Origin: Acidilobaceae archaeon
GTDB taxonomy: Archaea; Thermoproteota; Thermoprotei_A; Sulfolobales; Acidilobaceae
Length of the DNA: 20,627 nt
Direction: 5' to 3'
NCBI GenBank assembly: GCA_026985385.1
Contig: JALSQM010000008.1
Coordinates: 1 to 20,627 of the forward strand
Below, piece after piece: positions 7,405 to 13,998 of the stretch (its first letter is position 1; each line of letters starts with the position of its first letter). The notes beneath the pieces are model-generated. The model was not told the origin of the DNA. It made no database searches and saw only the letters and a list, made by a program, of their open reading frames with translations. The position numbers and the translations under genes are program-made.

Positions 7405-8718
7405 ATGCCCGAGAAGCCTCACTTAAACATAGTGGTAATTGGACACGTTGACCACGGTAAGAGCACTCTCGTGGGCCACCTACTCTACAGGCTTGGACTG
7501 ATAGATGAGAAGAAGATGAAGGAGCTCGAGCAGATGGCCGAGGCCAAGGGTAAGGGCAGCTTCAAATTCGCCTGGATCCTCGATAGGATGAAGGAGGAGA
7601 GGGAGAGAGGTATAACCATAGATCTGACGTTCATGAAGTTCGAGACTAAGAGGTACGTGTTCACCGTTATCGACGCCCCCGGCCACAGGGACTTCGTCAA
7701 GAACATGATAACTGGTGCAAGCCAGGCCGACGCAGCGATACTAGTCGTCTCCGCTAGGAAGGGCGAGTTCGAGGCCGGCATGAGCCCCGAGGGTCAGACT
7801 AGGGAGCACCTACTCCTAGCCAAGACCATGGGCATTGACCAGGTCGTCGTTGCTGTTAATAAGATGGATGCAACAGAGCCCCCGTGGAGCGAGAAGAGGT
7901 ACAACGAGGTTGTGAGTGTGCTCAAGAAGTTCATGAAGGGCCTAGGTTACCAGGTGGATAAGATACCCTTCATACCCGTCAGCGCCTGGCTGGGAGACAA
8001 CCTCATCGAGAGGAGCCCCAACATGCCATGGTATAACGGGCCCACGCTAGTGGAGGCTCTCGACCAGCTGGAGCCCCCCAAGAAGCCCGTGGACAAGCCC
8101 CTCAGGATACCAATCCAGCACGTCTACTCGATTCCCGGCGCCGGCACCGTGCCCGTGGGTAGGGTTGAGACCGGAGTGCTAAAGGTAGGCGACAGGATAG
8201 TCATAATGCCCCCAGGCCTCGTCGGCGAGGTTAGAAGCATACAGATGCACCACCAGGATCTACAGAAGGCTGAGCCCGGCGACAACATAGGCTTCAGCGT
8301 TAGGGGCGTAAGCGCTAAGGAGATAAAGAGGGGCGACGTCGTAGGCCACCTCGACAACCCACCCACGGTGGCTGAGGAGTTCACGGCGAGGATATTCGTG
8401 ATATGGCACCCAAGCGCTATAGCCCCCGGCTACACGCCGGTGATACACGCCCACACAGCCAGCGTCAGCTCGAGGCTCGTGGAGATAATAGCGAAGCTAG
8501 ACCCGAGGACGGGCAAGGTGATAGAGAAGAACCCGAGCTTCCTGAAGCCGGGTGACGTGGCTATAGTGAAGTTCAAGCCCATAAAGCCCATGGTAATAGA
8601 GAAGTTCAGCGACTTCCCACAGCTAGGCCGCTTCGCCATGAGGGACATGAACAGGACCATCGGCATAGGGATAGTGACGGATGTGAAGCCCGCGAAGGTC
8701 GAGATAAGGGCTAAGTAA
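7405..8718 (+). CDS. tuf: Translation elongation factor 1-alpha (aEF1A, EF-Tu homologue)
   Basis: This GTPase delivers aminoacyl-tRNA to the ribosome. With the ATG at 7405 it has 437 residues, normal for crenarchaea. The G1 loop GHVDHGKS is at 13-20, the switch region ERERGITIDL with T71 follows, DAPGH is at 90-94, NKMD at 152-155, and VSAW is the G5 element. Domains 2 and 3 follow with GTVPVGRVETGVLKVGD and the C-terminal FPQLGRFAMRDMNRTIGIGIV. The frame stays open 25 codons upstream to 7330, but that stretch is not family-like and spans the TATA box, so I exclude it. The gene has its own promoter and a strong ribosome binding site. EF-2 is not next to rps7 here; crenarchaea commonly carry it elsewhere. 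Confidence 0.97.
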   Translation: MPEKPHLNIVVIGHVDHGKSTLVGHLLYRLGLIDEKKMKELEQMAEAKGKGSFKFAWILDRMKEERERGITIDLTFMKFETKRYVFTVIDAPGHRDFVKNMITGASQADAAILVVSARKGEFEAGMSPEGQTREHLLLAKTMGIDQVVVAVNKMDATEPPWSEKRYNEVVSVLKKFMKGLGYQVDKIPFIPVSAWLGDNLIERSPNMPWYNGPTLVEALDQLEPPKKPVDKPLRIPIQHVYSIPGAGTVPVGRVETGVLKVGDRIVIMPPGLVGEVRSIQMHHQDLQKAEPGDNIGFSVRGVSAKEIKRGDVVGHLDNPPTVAEEFTARIFVIWHPSAIAPGYTPVIHAHTASVSSRLVEIIAKLDPRTGKVIEKNPSFLKPGDVAIVKFKPIKPMVIEKFSDFPQLGRFAMRDMNRTIGIGIVTDVKPAKVEIRAK

Positions 8719-8751
8719 ACCCCCGGAGAGCCTGTGCCTCAACGCTCACAC

Positions 8752-8758
8752 CTTTATA
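8752..8758 (+). promoter_or_regulatory. TATA box of rps10
   Basis: CTTTATA in the 74-base gap after the EF-1alpha gene lies about 35 bases before the rps10 TTG start. Transcription would begin near 8782, just at the ribosome binding site GGAGGGTG (8781-8788), so the leader would be very short. S10 may be transcribed both from here and by readthrough. Confidence 0.5.
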
Positions 8759-8792
8759 CCTCTAAACACCCAGCCCCCGGGGAGGGTGCAGC

Positions 8793-9155
8793 TTGTTTAG
8801 GTTAAGGATATGGCTGAGGAGCACGAGCATAGAGAACCTAGAGGAGGTGGTAAGGCAGATCAAGGAGATAGCAGAGAAGACGGGCGTCAGAATGAGGGGG
8901 CCGGTACCACTGCCGACTAGGAGGCTCGAGATACCAATCTTCAGGCTGCCACACGGTGAGGGCTCCAAGTACTGGGAGCACTGGGAGTTGAGGATACACA
9001 AGAGGCTCATAGACATAGACGCCGATGAGAGGGTGTTGAGGAGGCTCATGAGAATAAGGGTGCCGGAAAACGTCTACATAGAGATAAAGCAGCTACCCAT
9101 AACAACTGCACCGGCCAGGCCCTCGAGATCCAGGGCCTCGAGGAGGAAGAGCTAA
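8793..9155 (+). CDS. rps10: 30S ribosomal protein S10 (uS10)
   Basis: A 120-residue archaeal S10. Diagnostic stretches are RIWLRSTSIENLEEVVRQI, KTGVRMRGPVPLPTRRLEIP, RLPHGEGSKYWEHWELRIHK, and RLIDIDADERVLRRLMRIRV followed by PENVYIEI. The start is a TTG at 8793 with GGAGGGTG (8781-8788) four bases upstream; no ATG or GTG exists at the expected N-terminus. The C-terminus carries a basic Arg/Ser tail (about the last 20 residues) beyond the usual S10 end. The stop TAA is embedded in the first arm of a perfect hairpin. The EF-1alpha-S10-tRNA-Ser order is known from other archaea. Confidence 0.95.
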   Translation: MFRLRIWLRSTSIENLEEVVRQIKEIAEKTGVRMRGPVPLPTRRLEIPIFRLPHGEGSKYWEHWELRIHKRLIDIDADERVLRRLMRIRVPENVYIEIKQLPITTAPARPSRSRASRRKS

Positions 9156-9181
9156 GCACCCCGGGTGCTTCGAGGAGGAAG
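9138..9181 (+). repeat. 12-base direct repeat flanking the rps10 stop hairpin
   Basis: TCGAGGAGGAAG occurs at 9138-9149, in the last codons of rps10, and again at 9170-9181, just after the hairpin. The two copies are 32 bases apart. The second copy lies outside the gene and may reflect a local duplication of the gene end. Confidence 0.6.
9154..9170 (+). terminator. Perfect hairpin at the end of rps10
   Basis: AAGCACC and GGTGCTT form a perfect seven-base stem around a CCG loop, beginning within the TAA stop codon. There is no T-run immediately after it, so it is not a classical intrinsic terminator. It could protect the 3' end of the message or be a processing signal. Function is inferred. 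Confidence 0.35.
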
Positions 9182-9232
9182 CTGCTACAGCAAGCGGTAG
9201 CCGCATAATCTCCGGGTTCAAATTCAAATATT

Positions 9233-9254
9233 AAATAGACTATATAGACTATTT
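9233..9254. repeat. Near-perfect palindrome in an AT-rich island
   Basis: The 22-base segment reads AAATAGA-CTATATAGA-CTATTT. It equals its reverse complement except at one symmetric pair of positions (9239 and 9248), so 20 of 22 bases are palindromic; it also contains ATAGACT twice in tandem. It lies in an AT-rich island (about 9218-9280) within otherwise GC-rich DNA, 75-100 bases before tRNA-Ser. It could be a regulator binding site or simply promoter-proximal AT-rich DNA. Confidence 0.5.
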
Positions 9255-9296
9255 GGGTATTCCTCCCCTAAAATTTAACTCGGCGCGCGTTTATGG

Positions 9297-9304
9297 ACTT
9301 AAAC
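9297..9304 (+). promoter_or_regulatory. TATA-like box of the tRNA-Ser gene
   Basis: ACTTAAAC is centred about 30 bases before the first base of the tRNA, the right distance for transcription to start a few bases upstream of the mature 5' end. The same octamer occurs in the promoter region at 17475-17482. Confidence 0.5.
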
Positions 9305-9330
9305 GCCCCTGCAGCCCCCCTTTAGTGGAT

Positions 9331-9419
9331 GCCGGGGTGCCCGAGCGGCCCAAGGGGACGGGCTGGAGACCCGTTCCCCCGCAAGGGGGGCGCGGGTTCG
9401 AATCCCGCCCCCGGCGCCA
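9331..9419 (+). tRNA. tRNA-Ser (anticodon GGA), CCA encoded
   Basis: The acceptor stem GCCGGGG (9331-9337) pairs perfectly with CCCCGGC (9409-9415), followed by discriminator G and an encoded CCA (9417-9419). The anticodon arm is ACGGG-CTGGAGA-CCCGT, placing GGA at positions 34-36, which reads UCC and UCU serine codons. A long variable arm (CCCCC-GCAA-GGGGG) marks it as a class II tRNA, as expected for serine. The T arm is GCGGG-TTCGAAT-CCCGC. The anticodon loop is uninterrupted, so there is no intron at the usual position. It follows rps10, as in some other archaeal genomes. Confidence 0.96.
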
Positions 9420-9451
9420 CGGGATCGTCCTAGACTCGAGCCCCCCGAGTT

Positions 9452-10126
9452 TTAGGGGAGTACACGGGCTCCACTCACGGTCTTGGATGGTATGATTATC
9501 GTTGTCCTCTCCACGCTAGGCGGGCCTTCGAGTTCCACCACGGCCTTCTCGAGGCGTAGCCTCCTCGACTTACTCGTGTTCAAGAACCTGTCAAGCGTGT
9601 CTAGGGGGAGTGTGACGCCGGGCATCCAGAAGTGGAGGGGTATGACTAGCTTGGGCTTCACCAGCTCAACGATGGTGTTCGCCTCTAGGGCGTCTATAGT
9701 GTAGACGCCGCCTACGGGCAGGGCTAGTATGTCGACGCCCTCGAAGGGGGTTAGCATGCCGATTGGCGGCACGTGGCCTATGTCGCCCATGTGGGCTATC
9801 CTTATCCCGTCTACCTCTATTATATACGCTGCCGTGTCGCCTCTAAGGGCCCCCGAGGCCTTGTCGTGGTAGAACTTGTACCCGGCCACCTTGACGTCTC
9901 CCACCCTGAACTCCCCCAGCCTCTTGACTATGACAGTGCCTCCACTCATCTCCTTAGCGTTGTGGTCAAAGTGCGTGTGGGTTATCAGGGTGTAGTCGGC
10001 GTTAACCCTGCACTCGGGCAGGCCTATGCTACCCCCATCGTGGGGGTCCAGGGCTATCACTGGGCCCCCCTCCACCTTAACTACTAGGTAGGAGTGGCCG
10101 CACCACTCCACGCGTAGAAGCGCCAT
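9452..10126 (-). CDS. Metallo-beta-lactamase-fold hydrolase, UlaG-like (COG2220 type)
   Basis: A 224-residue metal-dependent hydrolase counted from ATG 10126. The metal-binding HTHFDH is at residues 50-55, further ligand candidates are D115 in HMGDIGH and H164 in IPLHFW, and a His lies in FYHDKASGALRGD. This layout, with a short N-terminal strand VEWCGHSYLV and a central DTAAYIIEVDGIRIAHMGD, is typical of the UlaG/UPF0173-like branch. The substrate cannot be told. Upstream in-frame GTG 10135 and TTG 10129 exist; I prefer ATG 10126 because GGGTG lies suitably upstream. The gene is divergent from pgk and probably shares its TATA element. A cytoplasmic location is expected, as no signal peptide or membrane segment is visible. 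Confidence 0.82.
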   Translation of the reverse strand: MALLRVEWCGHSYLVVKVEGGPVIALDPHDGGSIGLPECRVNADYTLITHTHFDHNAKEMSGGTVIVKRLGEFRVGDVKVAGYKFYHDKASGALRGDTAAYIIEVDGIRIAHMGDIGHVPPIGMLTPFEGVDILALPVGGVYTIDALEANTIVELVKPKLVIPLHFWMPGVTLPLDTLDRFLNTSKSRRLRLEKAVVELEGPPSVERTTIIIPSKTVSGARVLP

Positions 10127-10162
10127 CAACTGCACCCTTCGAGACGGAGGCGGGAGTAGCCC

Positions 10163-10168
10163 TATAAA
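10163..10168. promoter_or_regulatory. Shared TATA element for pgk (+) and the metallo-hydrolase (-)
   Basis: TATAAA on the + strand is read as TTTATA on the - strand. Both readings give sensible start points: about 10192 on the +, nine bases before the pgk ATG and including GGGTG, and about 10139 on the -, about 13 bases before ATG 10126. No second TATA-like sequence is present in the 74-base gap. Confidence 0.5.
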
Positions 10169-10200
10169 CTGGAGTCTGCACCGCCCCTCAGGGTGTAGGC

Positions 10201-11445
10201 ATGCCCGTCACGGTTAGGGGTATTCGAGTGCCCACACTCGACGACCTACCCTCCTGCGGCAGGGTCCTGGTTAGGATAGACGTCAACAGCCCCCTAGACC
10301 CGGCCACGGGCGAGATACTCGATGATACGAGGTTCAGGGCCCACCTGGCCACGATCGAGGAGCTCTCAGAGTCCAGCGCCGTCGTTGTCATGAGCCACCA
10401 GGGCAGGCCTGGGCAGCCCGACTTCAGGCCCCTCGACAGGCACGCCGAGCTACTCTCGAGGCTCCTCGGGAGGCCTGTAGAGTTTGTGGAGGACGTCATA
10501 GGCCCTGAGGCGATTAGGAGGATCAAGTCGCTCCGGAGGGGTAGGATCCTGATGCTAGATAATACCAGGCTGGTGTCGGAGGACTTCATAGAGGCCCCGG
10601 CCGAGGTTCACGCTAGGGGTATAATGGTCTCGAGGCTCGCACCGCTCTTCGACTGCTTCGTGAACGACGCCTTCGCCGCCTCCCACAGGAGCCAGGCCAG
10701 CATTGTGGGCTTCCCCCTGCGCCTGCCCAGCGCCGCAGGGCGCCACATGGAGAGCGAGCTGAGGGCGCTAGCCCGCGTGTTGGACTCCGCGGAGAAGCCC
10801 AAGGTCTACGTGCTGGGGGGCTCCAAGGTCAAGGATATGCTCGAGGTATCGGAGGCCCTCGTGAGGAGGGGTGAGGCCGACTGGATACTCACGACTGGGC
10901 TCACCGCCCTCCTATTCCTCGTGGCGAGGGGGGTAGACATCGGCGCCGCCAGGCTAAAGCTCGAGGAGAGGGGGGCTCTGAGGCTCGTCGAGAGGGCGCG
11001 CCGCATACTCGAGGCCGCCGGGGGGAGGCTGCTGGTGCCCAGGGACTTCAAGGTGCTCGACGGCGATGAAGTGAAGGTCGTGGAGGCAGCATCGCTAAGG
11101 GGGGATCCCAGGGACATCGGGCCCGCCACCATCGAGGACTACGCCAAGGTACTGAGGGGGGCCAAGCTGGTAGTCATGAAGGGGCCGGCGGGTGTGGTGG
11201 AGGATCCCAGGTTCCGGGAGGGGACCCGCCGCCTCGTCGAGGCGGCGCTCTCCTCGGGGGCCTACACGCTATTCGGGGGAGGCCACTTTAACGTTGTGCT
11301 GTCCGAGCTCCCAGAGAGCTTGAGGGCTAGAGTCGGCCACATAAGTACCGCCGGTGGAGCCCTCGTCTACATGCTATCGGGCAAGCCGATGCCGGGCCTC
11401 GAGGCCCTAGCGAGGAGCCTGGAGGCATTCGGCTTGGGGGGCTGA
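10201..11445 (+). CDS. pgk: Phosphoglycerate kinase
   Basis: Catalyses reversible phosphate transfer between 1,3-bisphosphoglycerate and ADP in the cytoplasm. At 414 residues it has the usual length. N-domain motifs include RVLVRIDVNSPLDP, SHQGRPG, DNTRLVSEDF and FVNDAFAASHRSQASIVGFP. C-domain motifs include VLGGSKVKDM, KGPAGVVEDPRF, GGGHFNVVLSEL and STAGGALVYMLSGKPMPGLEAL. Conserved substrate-binding Arg/His residues and the glycine-rich nucleotide site are present. The ATG at 10201 has GGGTG five bases upstream. gap follows after only five bases, so the two are almost certainly cotranscribed. In many hyperthermophilic crenarchaea other enzymes bypass this step in glycolysis, and Pgk/Gap work mainly in gluconeogenesis; this is family knowledge, not shown by the sequence. 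Confidence 0.96.
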   Translation: MPVTVRGIRVPTLDDLPSCGRVLVRIDVNSPLDPATGEILDDTRFRAHLATIEELSESSAVVVMSHQGRPGQPDFRPLDRHAELLSRLLGRPVEFVEDVIGPEAIRRIKSLRRGRILMLDNTRLVSEDFIEAPAEVHARGIMVSRLAPLFDCFVNDAFAASHRSQASIVGFPLRLPSAAGRHMESELRALARVLDSAEKPKVYVLGGSKVKDMLEVSEALVRRGEADWILTTGLTALLFLVARGVDIGAARLKLEERGALRLVERARRILEAAGGRLLVPRDFKVLDGDEVKVVEAASLRGDPRDIGPATIEDYAKVLRGAKLVVMKGPAGVVEDPRFREGTRRLVEAALSSGAYTLFGGGHFNVVLSELPESLRARVGHISTAGGALVYMLSGKPMPGLEALARSLEAFGLGG

Positions 11446-11450
11446 GAGGC

Positions 11451-12479
11451 GTGGTCGTCAGGGTTGGCGTGAATGGGTATGGCACCATAGGTAAGAGGGT
11501 CGCCCACGCTATCCAGCTCCAAGACGACATGGATCTAGTAGGCATAGTGAAGAGAACCCCGGACTACGCGGCACTACAGGCCTACAAGGCCGGAATACCA
11601 ATCTACGCCCCCGGGGAGGAGGAGGCTAAGGCTTTCGAGGAGAGGGGGATACCGGTTAAGGGGCTGCTAGACGATCTCCTGGACTCCATAGACGTGGTTG
11701 TAGACGCCACCCCCGGGGGGGTTGGAGCCAAGTACAAGCCTATCTACGAGAAGCACGGCCTCAAGCAGGTATACCAGGGTGGGGAGAAGCCCGGGGTGGC
11801 GGAGGTAAGCTTCAGCACCCTATGCAACTACGAGGAGGCCCTAGGGAAGAATAGCGTGAGGGTGGTCTCATGCAATACCACGGGGCTGCTAAGGCTGATA
11901 TGCACCCTCGACAAGGCATTCGGAGTCTCCTCAGTAAGGGCAGTGATAGTCCGCAGGGCTGCAGACCCGAAGGAGGTCAAGAGGGGGCCGGTCAACGCAA
12001 TAGTGCTTAACCCCCCAAGGCTCCCAAGCCATCACGGGGAGGACGTTAAAACAGTGCTACCCCGCCTCGACATAGTAACGGCGGCTGTGGTCGTGCCAAC
12101 AACCCTCATGCACGTCCACGCTGTAACCCTCAGACTGAGGCAGCCCGTGACAAGCTCAGATGTCGTAGAGGCCCTGGAGAAGGCCCCAAGGATAATGGTA
12201 GTCAACGCGGAGGCTACTGGGATCAAGAGCACCGCCGAGCTCATGGAGGCTGCTAGGGAGATTAGGAGGAGGTCTGACATCCCGGAGCTTGTGGTGTTCG
12301 AGGACTCTATAACGGCGAGGGGCAGCGAGGTCATGCTCTTCCAGGCGGTACACCAGGAGTCAATAGTAGTGCCAGAGAACATAGACGCCATAAGGGCGGT
12401 CAGCCTCCTAGCAAGCTCGGCCGAGGAGACGATAAGCCTCACCGACGCCAGCCTAGGCATAGGGCAGCCCCTCTGGTAG
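11451..12479 (+). CDS. gap: Glyceraldehyde-3-phosphate dehydrogenase, archaeal phosphorylating type
   Basis: The 342-residue archaeal-type enzyme interconverts glyceraldehyde 3-phosphate and 1,3-bisphosphoglycerate with NAD(P). The nucleotide-binding start is VRVGVNGYGTIGKRVA, with glycines 6, 9, 11 and 14. The catalytic Cys is C141 in VVSCNTTGLLRLI, and NPPRLPSHHGEDVKTVLP carries the His expected to act as base. The GTG start at 11451 lies five bases after the pgk stop, with a G-rich ribosome binding site in the last pgk codons. The order pgk-gap supplies consecutive reactions of lower glycolysis/gluconeogenesis. The gene ends at 12479 and is followed by a T-rich tract that may terminate the operon. 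Confidence 0.96.
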   Translation: MVVRVGVNGYGTIGKRVAHAIQLQDDMDLVGIVKRTPDYAALQAYKAGIPIYAPGEEEAKAFEERGIPVKGLLDDLLDSIDVVVDATPGGVGAKYKPIYEKHGLKQVYQGGEKPGVAEVSFSTLCNYEEALGKNSVRVVSCNTTGLLRLICTLDKAFGVSSVRAVIVRRAADPKEVKRGPVNAIVLNPPRLPSHHGEDVKTVLPRLDIVTAAVVVPTTLMHVHAVTLRLRQPVTSSDVVEALEKAPRIMVVNAEATGIKSTAELMEAAREIRRRSDIPELVVFEDSITARGSEVMLFQAVHQESIVVPENIDAIRAVSLLASSAEETISLTDASLGIGQPLW

Positions 12480-12505
12480 CATCAGGGGGGCACTGGCCGG
12501 CTCTG

Positions 12506-12527
12506 ATTCCTATTCCATTCCTATTCC
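12506..12527 (+). repeat. Perfect 11-base tandem repeat after gap
   Basis: ATTCCTATTCC occurs twice head to tail (12506-12516 and 12517-12527). It lies between the gap stop codon and a T-rich tract. The repeat is clearly unlike the surrounding GC-rich sequence; a role as part of a pyrimidine-rich termination zone is possible. Confidence 0.75.
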
Positions 12528-12530
12528 GAG

Positions 12531-12540
12531 AATTCTTTTC
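12531..12540 (+). terminator. Probable T-rich terminator of the pgk-gap unit
   Basis: AATTCTTTTC lies 52 bases after the gap stop, just after the tandem repeat. Archaeal termination commonly uses T-rich runs without a hairpin. The next promoter begins about 18 bases later. Confidence 0.4.
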
Positions 12541-12557
12541 GCTCGGGTCTGTAACCG

Positions 12558-12564
12558 TAAAATA
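12558..12564 (+). promoter_or_regulatory. TATA-like box of the aminotransferase gene
   Basis: TAAAATA lies about 38 bases before GTG 12599. Transcription would start near 12588, leaving a leader of about 11 bases. GGTGGGGG (12585-12592) is the likely ribosome binding site, partly at the transcript end. Confidence 0.45.
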
Positions 12565-12598
12565 CCCTCTAAACGCTAACTGATGGTGGGGGCTTACG

Positions 12599-13828
12599 GT
12601 GCCTGGTAGCGTCAATCCTAGGGTTCAACGCTTCCTCGCTGAGAGGACTAAGCTCTTCAAGGCGTCCGAGATAAGGGAGCTACTCAAGCTCACTGAGGGG
12701 AGGGAGATCATCAGCTTCGCCGGGGGCCTCCCCGACCCCGAGACCTTCCCCAGGGAGGAGCTGGCCGAGGTTGCACGCGAGGTAATACTCGAGAGGGGTA
12801 GGGAGGCGCTCCAGTACTCCCCCACCCCTGGTGTGACCGAGTTCAGGAGGGTGCTGAAGGACTTCCTTAGGGGTAACGGCGTCGCGGTGAATCCCGACGA
12901 CGACGTCATAATAACCACTGGTAGTCAAGAAGCGCTCTACTTGATCGGTAAGATCTTCATCGACCCAGGTGATGTGGTCTTCGTTGAGGCTCCCACCTAC
13001 CTAGCGGCTCTGAACGCCTTCAGGCAGTTCGGGGCACGCTTCATGTCAGCACCTGTCGACGAGGATGGGATGAAGACTGACGTACTAGAGGAGCGTGTGA
13101 AAGAGGCTGAGAGGGAGGGGTTAAGGTTGAAGATGATATACACTATACCAACGAGCCAGAACCCCAGCGGCGTCACTATGAGTATGGAGAGGAGGAAGCA
13201 CTTGCTCGAGATAGCGGAGGCACACGACTTAATCGTGGTGGAGGATGATCCCTACAGCTTCTTCACGTTTGAGGAGGTGGATGTGAAGCCTCTAAAGACC
13301 CTGGATAAGAGCGGCCGTGTGATATACCTAGGCACCCTGAGCAAGATACTATCACCGGGCCTGAGGATCGGCTGGGCGCTCGCCGAGAACTGGGTGGTTA
13401 CATCCATGGAACTCGCCAAGCAGAGCGTAGACCTGCACTCCTCCACCCTCTCCCAGTACATAGCTATGGAGGCCATAAGGAGGGGGCTCGTAGACAAGAC
13501 TGTGGAGAAGGCTAGGAAGATATACAGGGTGAAGAGGGATGCAATGCTCGAGTCGCTGGAGGACTACTTCCCACAGGGATGTAGCTGGACCAAGCCCGTG
13601 GGCGGCCTCTTCATATTCGCCTACCTCCCCGAGGGTATAGACACTAAGGCCATGCTACCCGAGGCCCTCGAGAGGGGCGTGGCATACGTCCCCGGCGCTA
13701 GCTTCTTCGCAGAGGGGGGCGGAGAAAACACTATGAGGCTCAACTTCAGCTACCCCTCGGTAACGCAGATCAGAGAGGGCATAAGGAGGCTAGGCCTCCT
13801 CATAAAGGAGAAGATAGGGGAGGCCTAG
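12599..13828 (+). CDS. PLP-dependent aminotransferase, LysN/aromatic aminotransferase type
   Basis: A 409-residue fold-type I aminotransferase. Landmarks are ISFAGGLPDPETFP, ALQYSPTPGVTEFR, ITTGSQEALYLIGK, PTSQNPSGVTMS (N188), VVEDDPYS (D217), and YLGTLSKILSPGLRIGW with the PLP-binding K249 and R256. The substrate-carboxylate Arg is R380 in NTMRLNFSY. The closest family I know is Thermus LysN (2-aminoadipate aminotransferase) and related archaeal aromatic or branched-chain aminotransferases. These are broad in specificity, so the substrate is open; there is no lysine or aromatic pathway gene next to it to decide. The start is GTG 12599, the only suitable codon before the conserved region. It has its own promoter and no close downstream partner. 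Confidence 0.88.
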   Translation: MPGSVNPRVQRFLAERTKLFKASEIRELLKLTEGREIISFAGGLPDPETFPREELAEVAREVILERGREALQYSPTPGVTEFRRVLKDFLRGNGVAVNPDDDVIITTGSQEALYLIGKIFIDPGDVVFVEAPTYLAALNAFRQFGARFMSAPVDEDGMKTDVLEERVKEAEREGLRLKMIYTIPTSQNPSGVTMSMERRKHLLEIAEAHDLIVVEDDPYSFFTFEEVDVKPLKTLDKSGRVIYLGTLSKILSPGLRIGWALAENWVVTSMELAKQSVDLHSSTLSQYIAMEAIRRGLVDKTVEKARKIYRVKRDAMLESLEDYFPQGCSWTKPVGGLFIFAYLPEGIDTKAMLPEALERGVAYVPGASFFAEGGGENTMRLNFSYPSVTQIREGIRRLGLLIKEKIGEA

Positions 13829-13930
13829 CCCAGCAGGCTACCCCGAGGATCCCTCCACGTGCCACCGCGTAGTTTTCGGGTGCTACAGCGCGCATCTAGT
13901 CTAGTAGGGTATGGGAGTGTTTGGAGTAAA

Positions 13931-13955
13931 GTTTTATTTTATCTCAACTCTTTTT
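13931..13955 (+). promoter_or_regulatory. T-rich tract: promoter of the GNAT-ABC gene, possibly also terminator
   Basis: TTTTATTTTA (13932-13941) is a box A candidate, putting the transcription start near 13963 and giving a leader of about 36 bases before ATG 13999. A further CTCTTTTT run ends at 13955. The same T-rich stretch could terminate the upstream aminotransferase transcript. Confidence 0.45.
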
Positions 13956-13998
13956 AGGCGTCCCCGACCGGGATGCGCTGGGGCGTGCTGTTGTTTTG

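Noticed and set aside
9205..9230. T-loop-like GGGTTCAAATTC upstream of tRNA-Ser, possible second or degenerate tRNA
   Set aside because: The flanking bases do not form a T stem, and no acceptor, D or anticodon arm can be folded around it.
9331..9460. tRNA-Ser as an attachment site with an integrated element
   Set aside because: I found no repeated tRNA 3' end downstream in the window and no integrase; the neighbouring genes are ordinary chromosomal ones.
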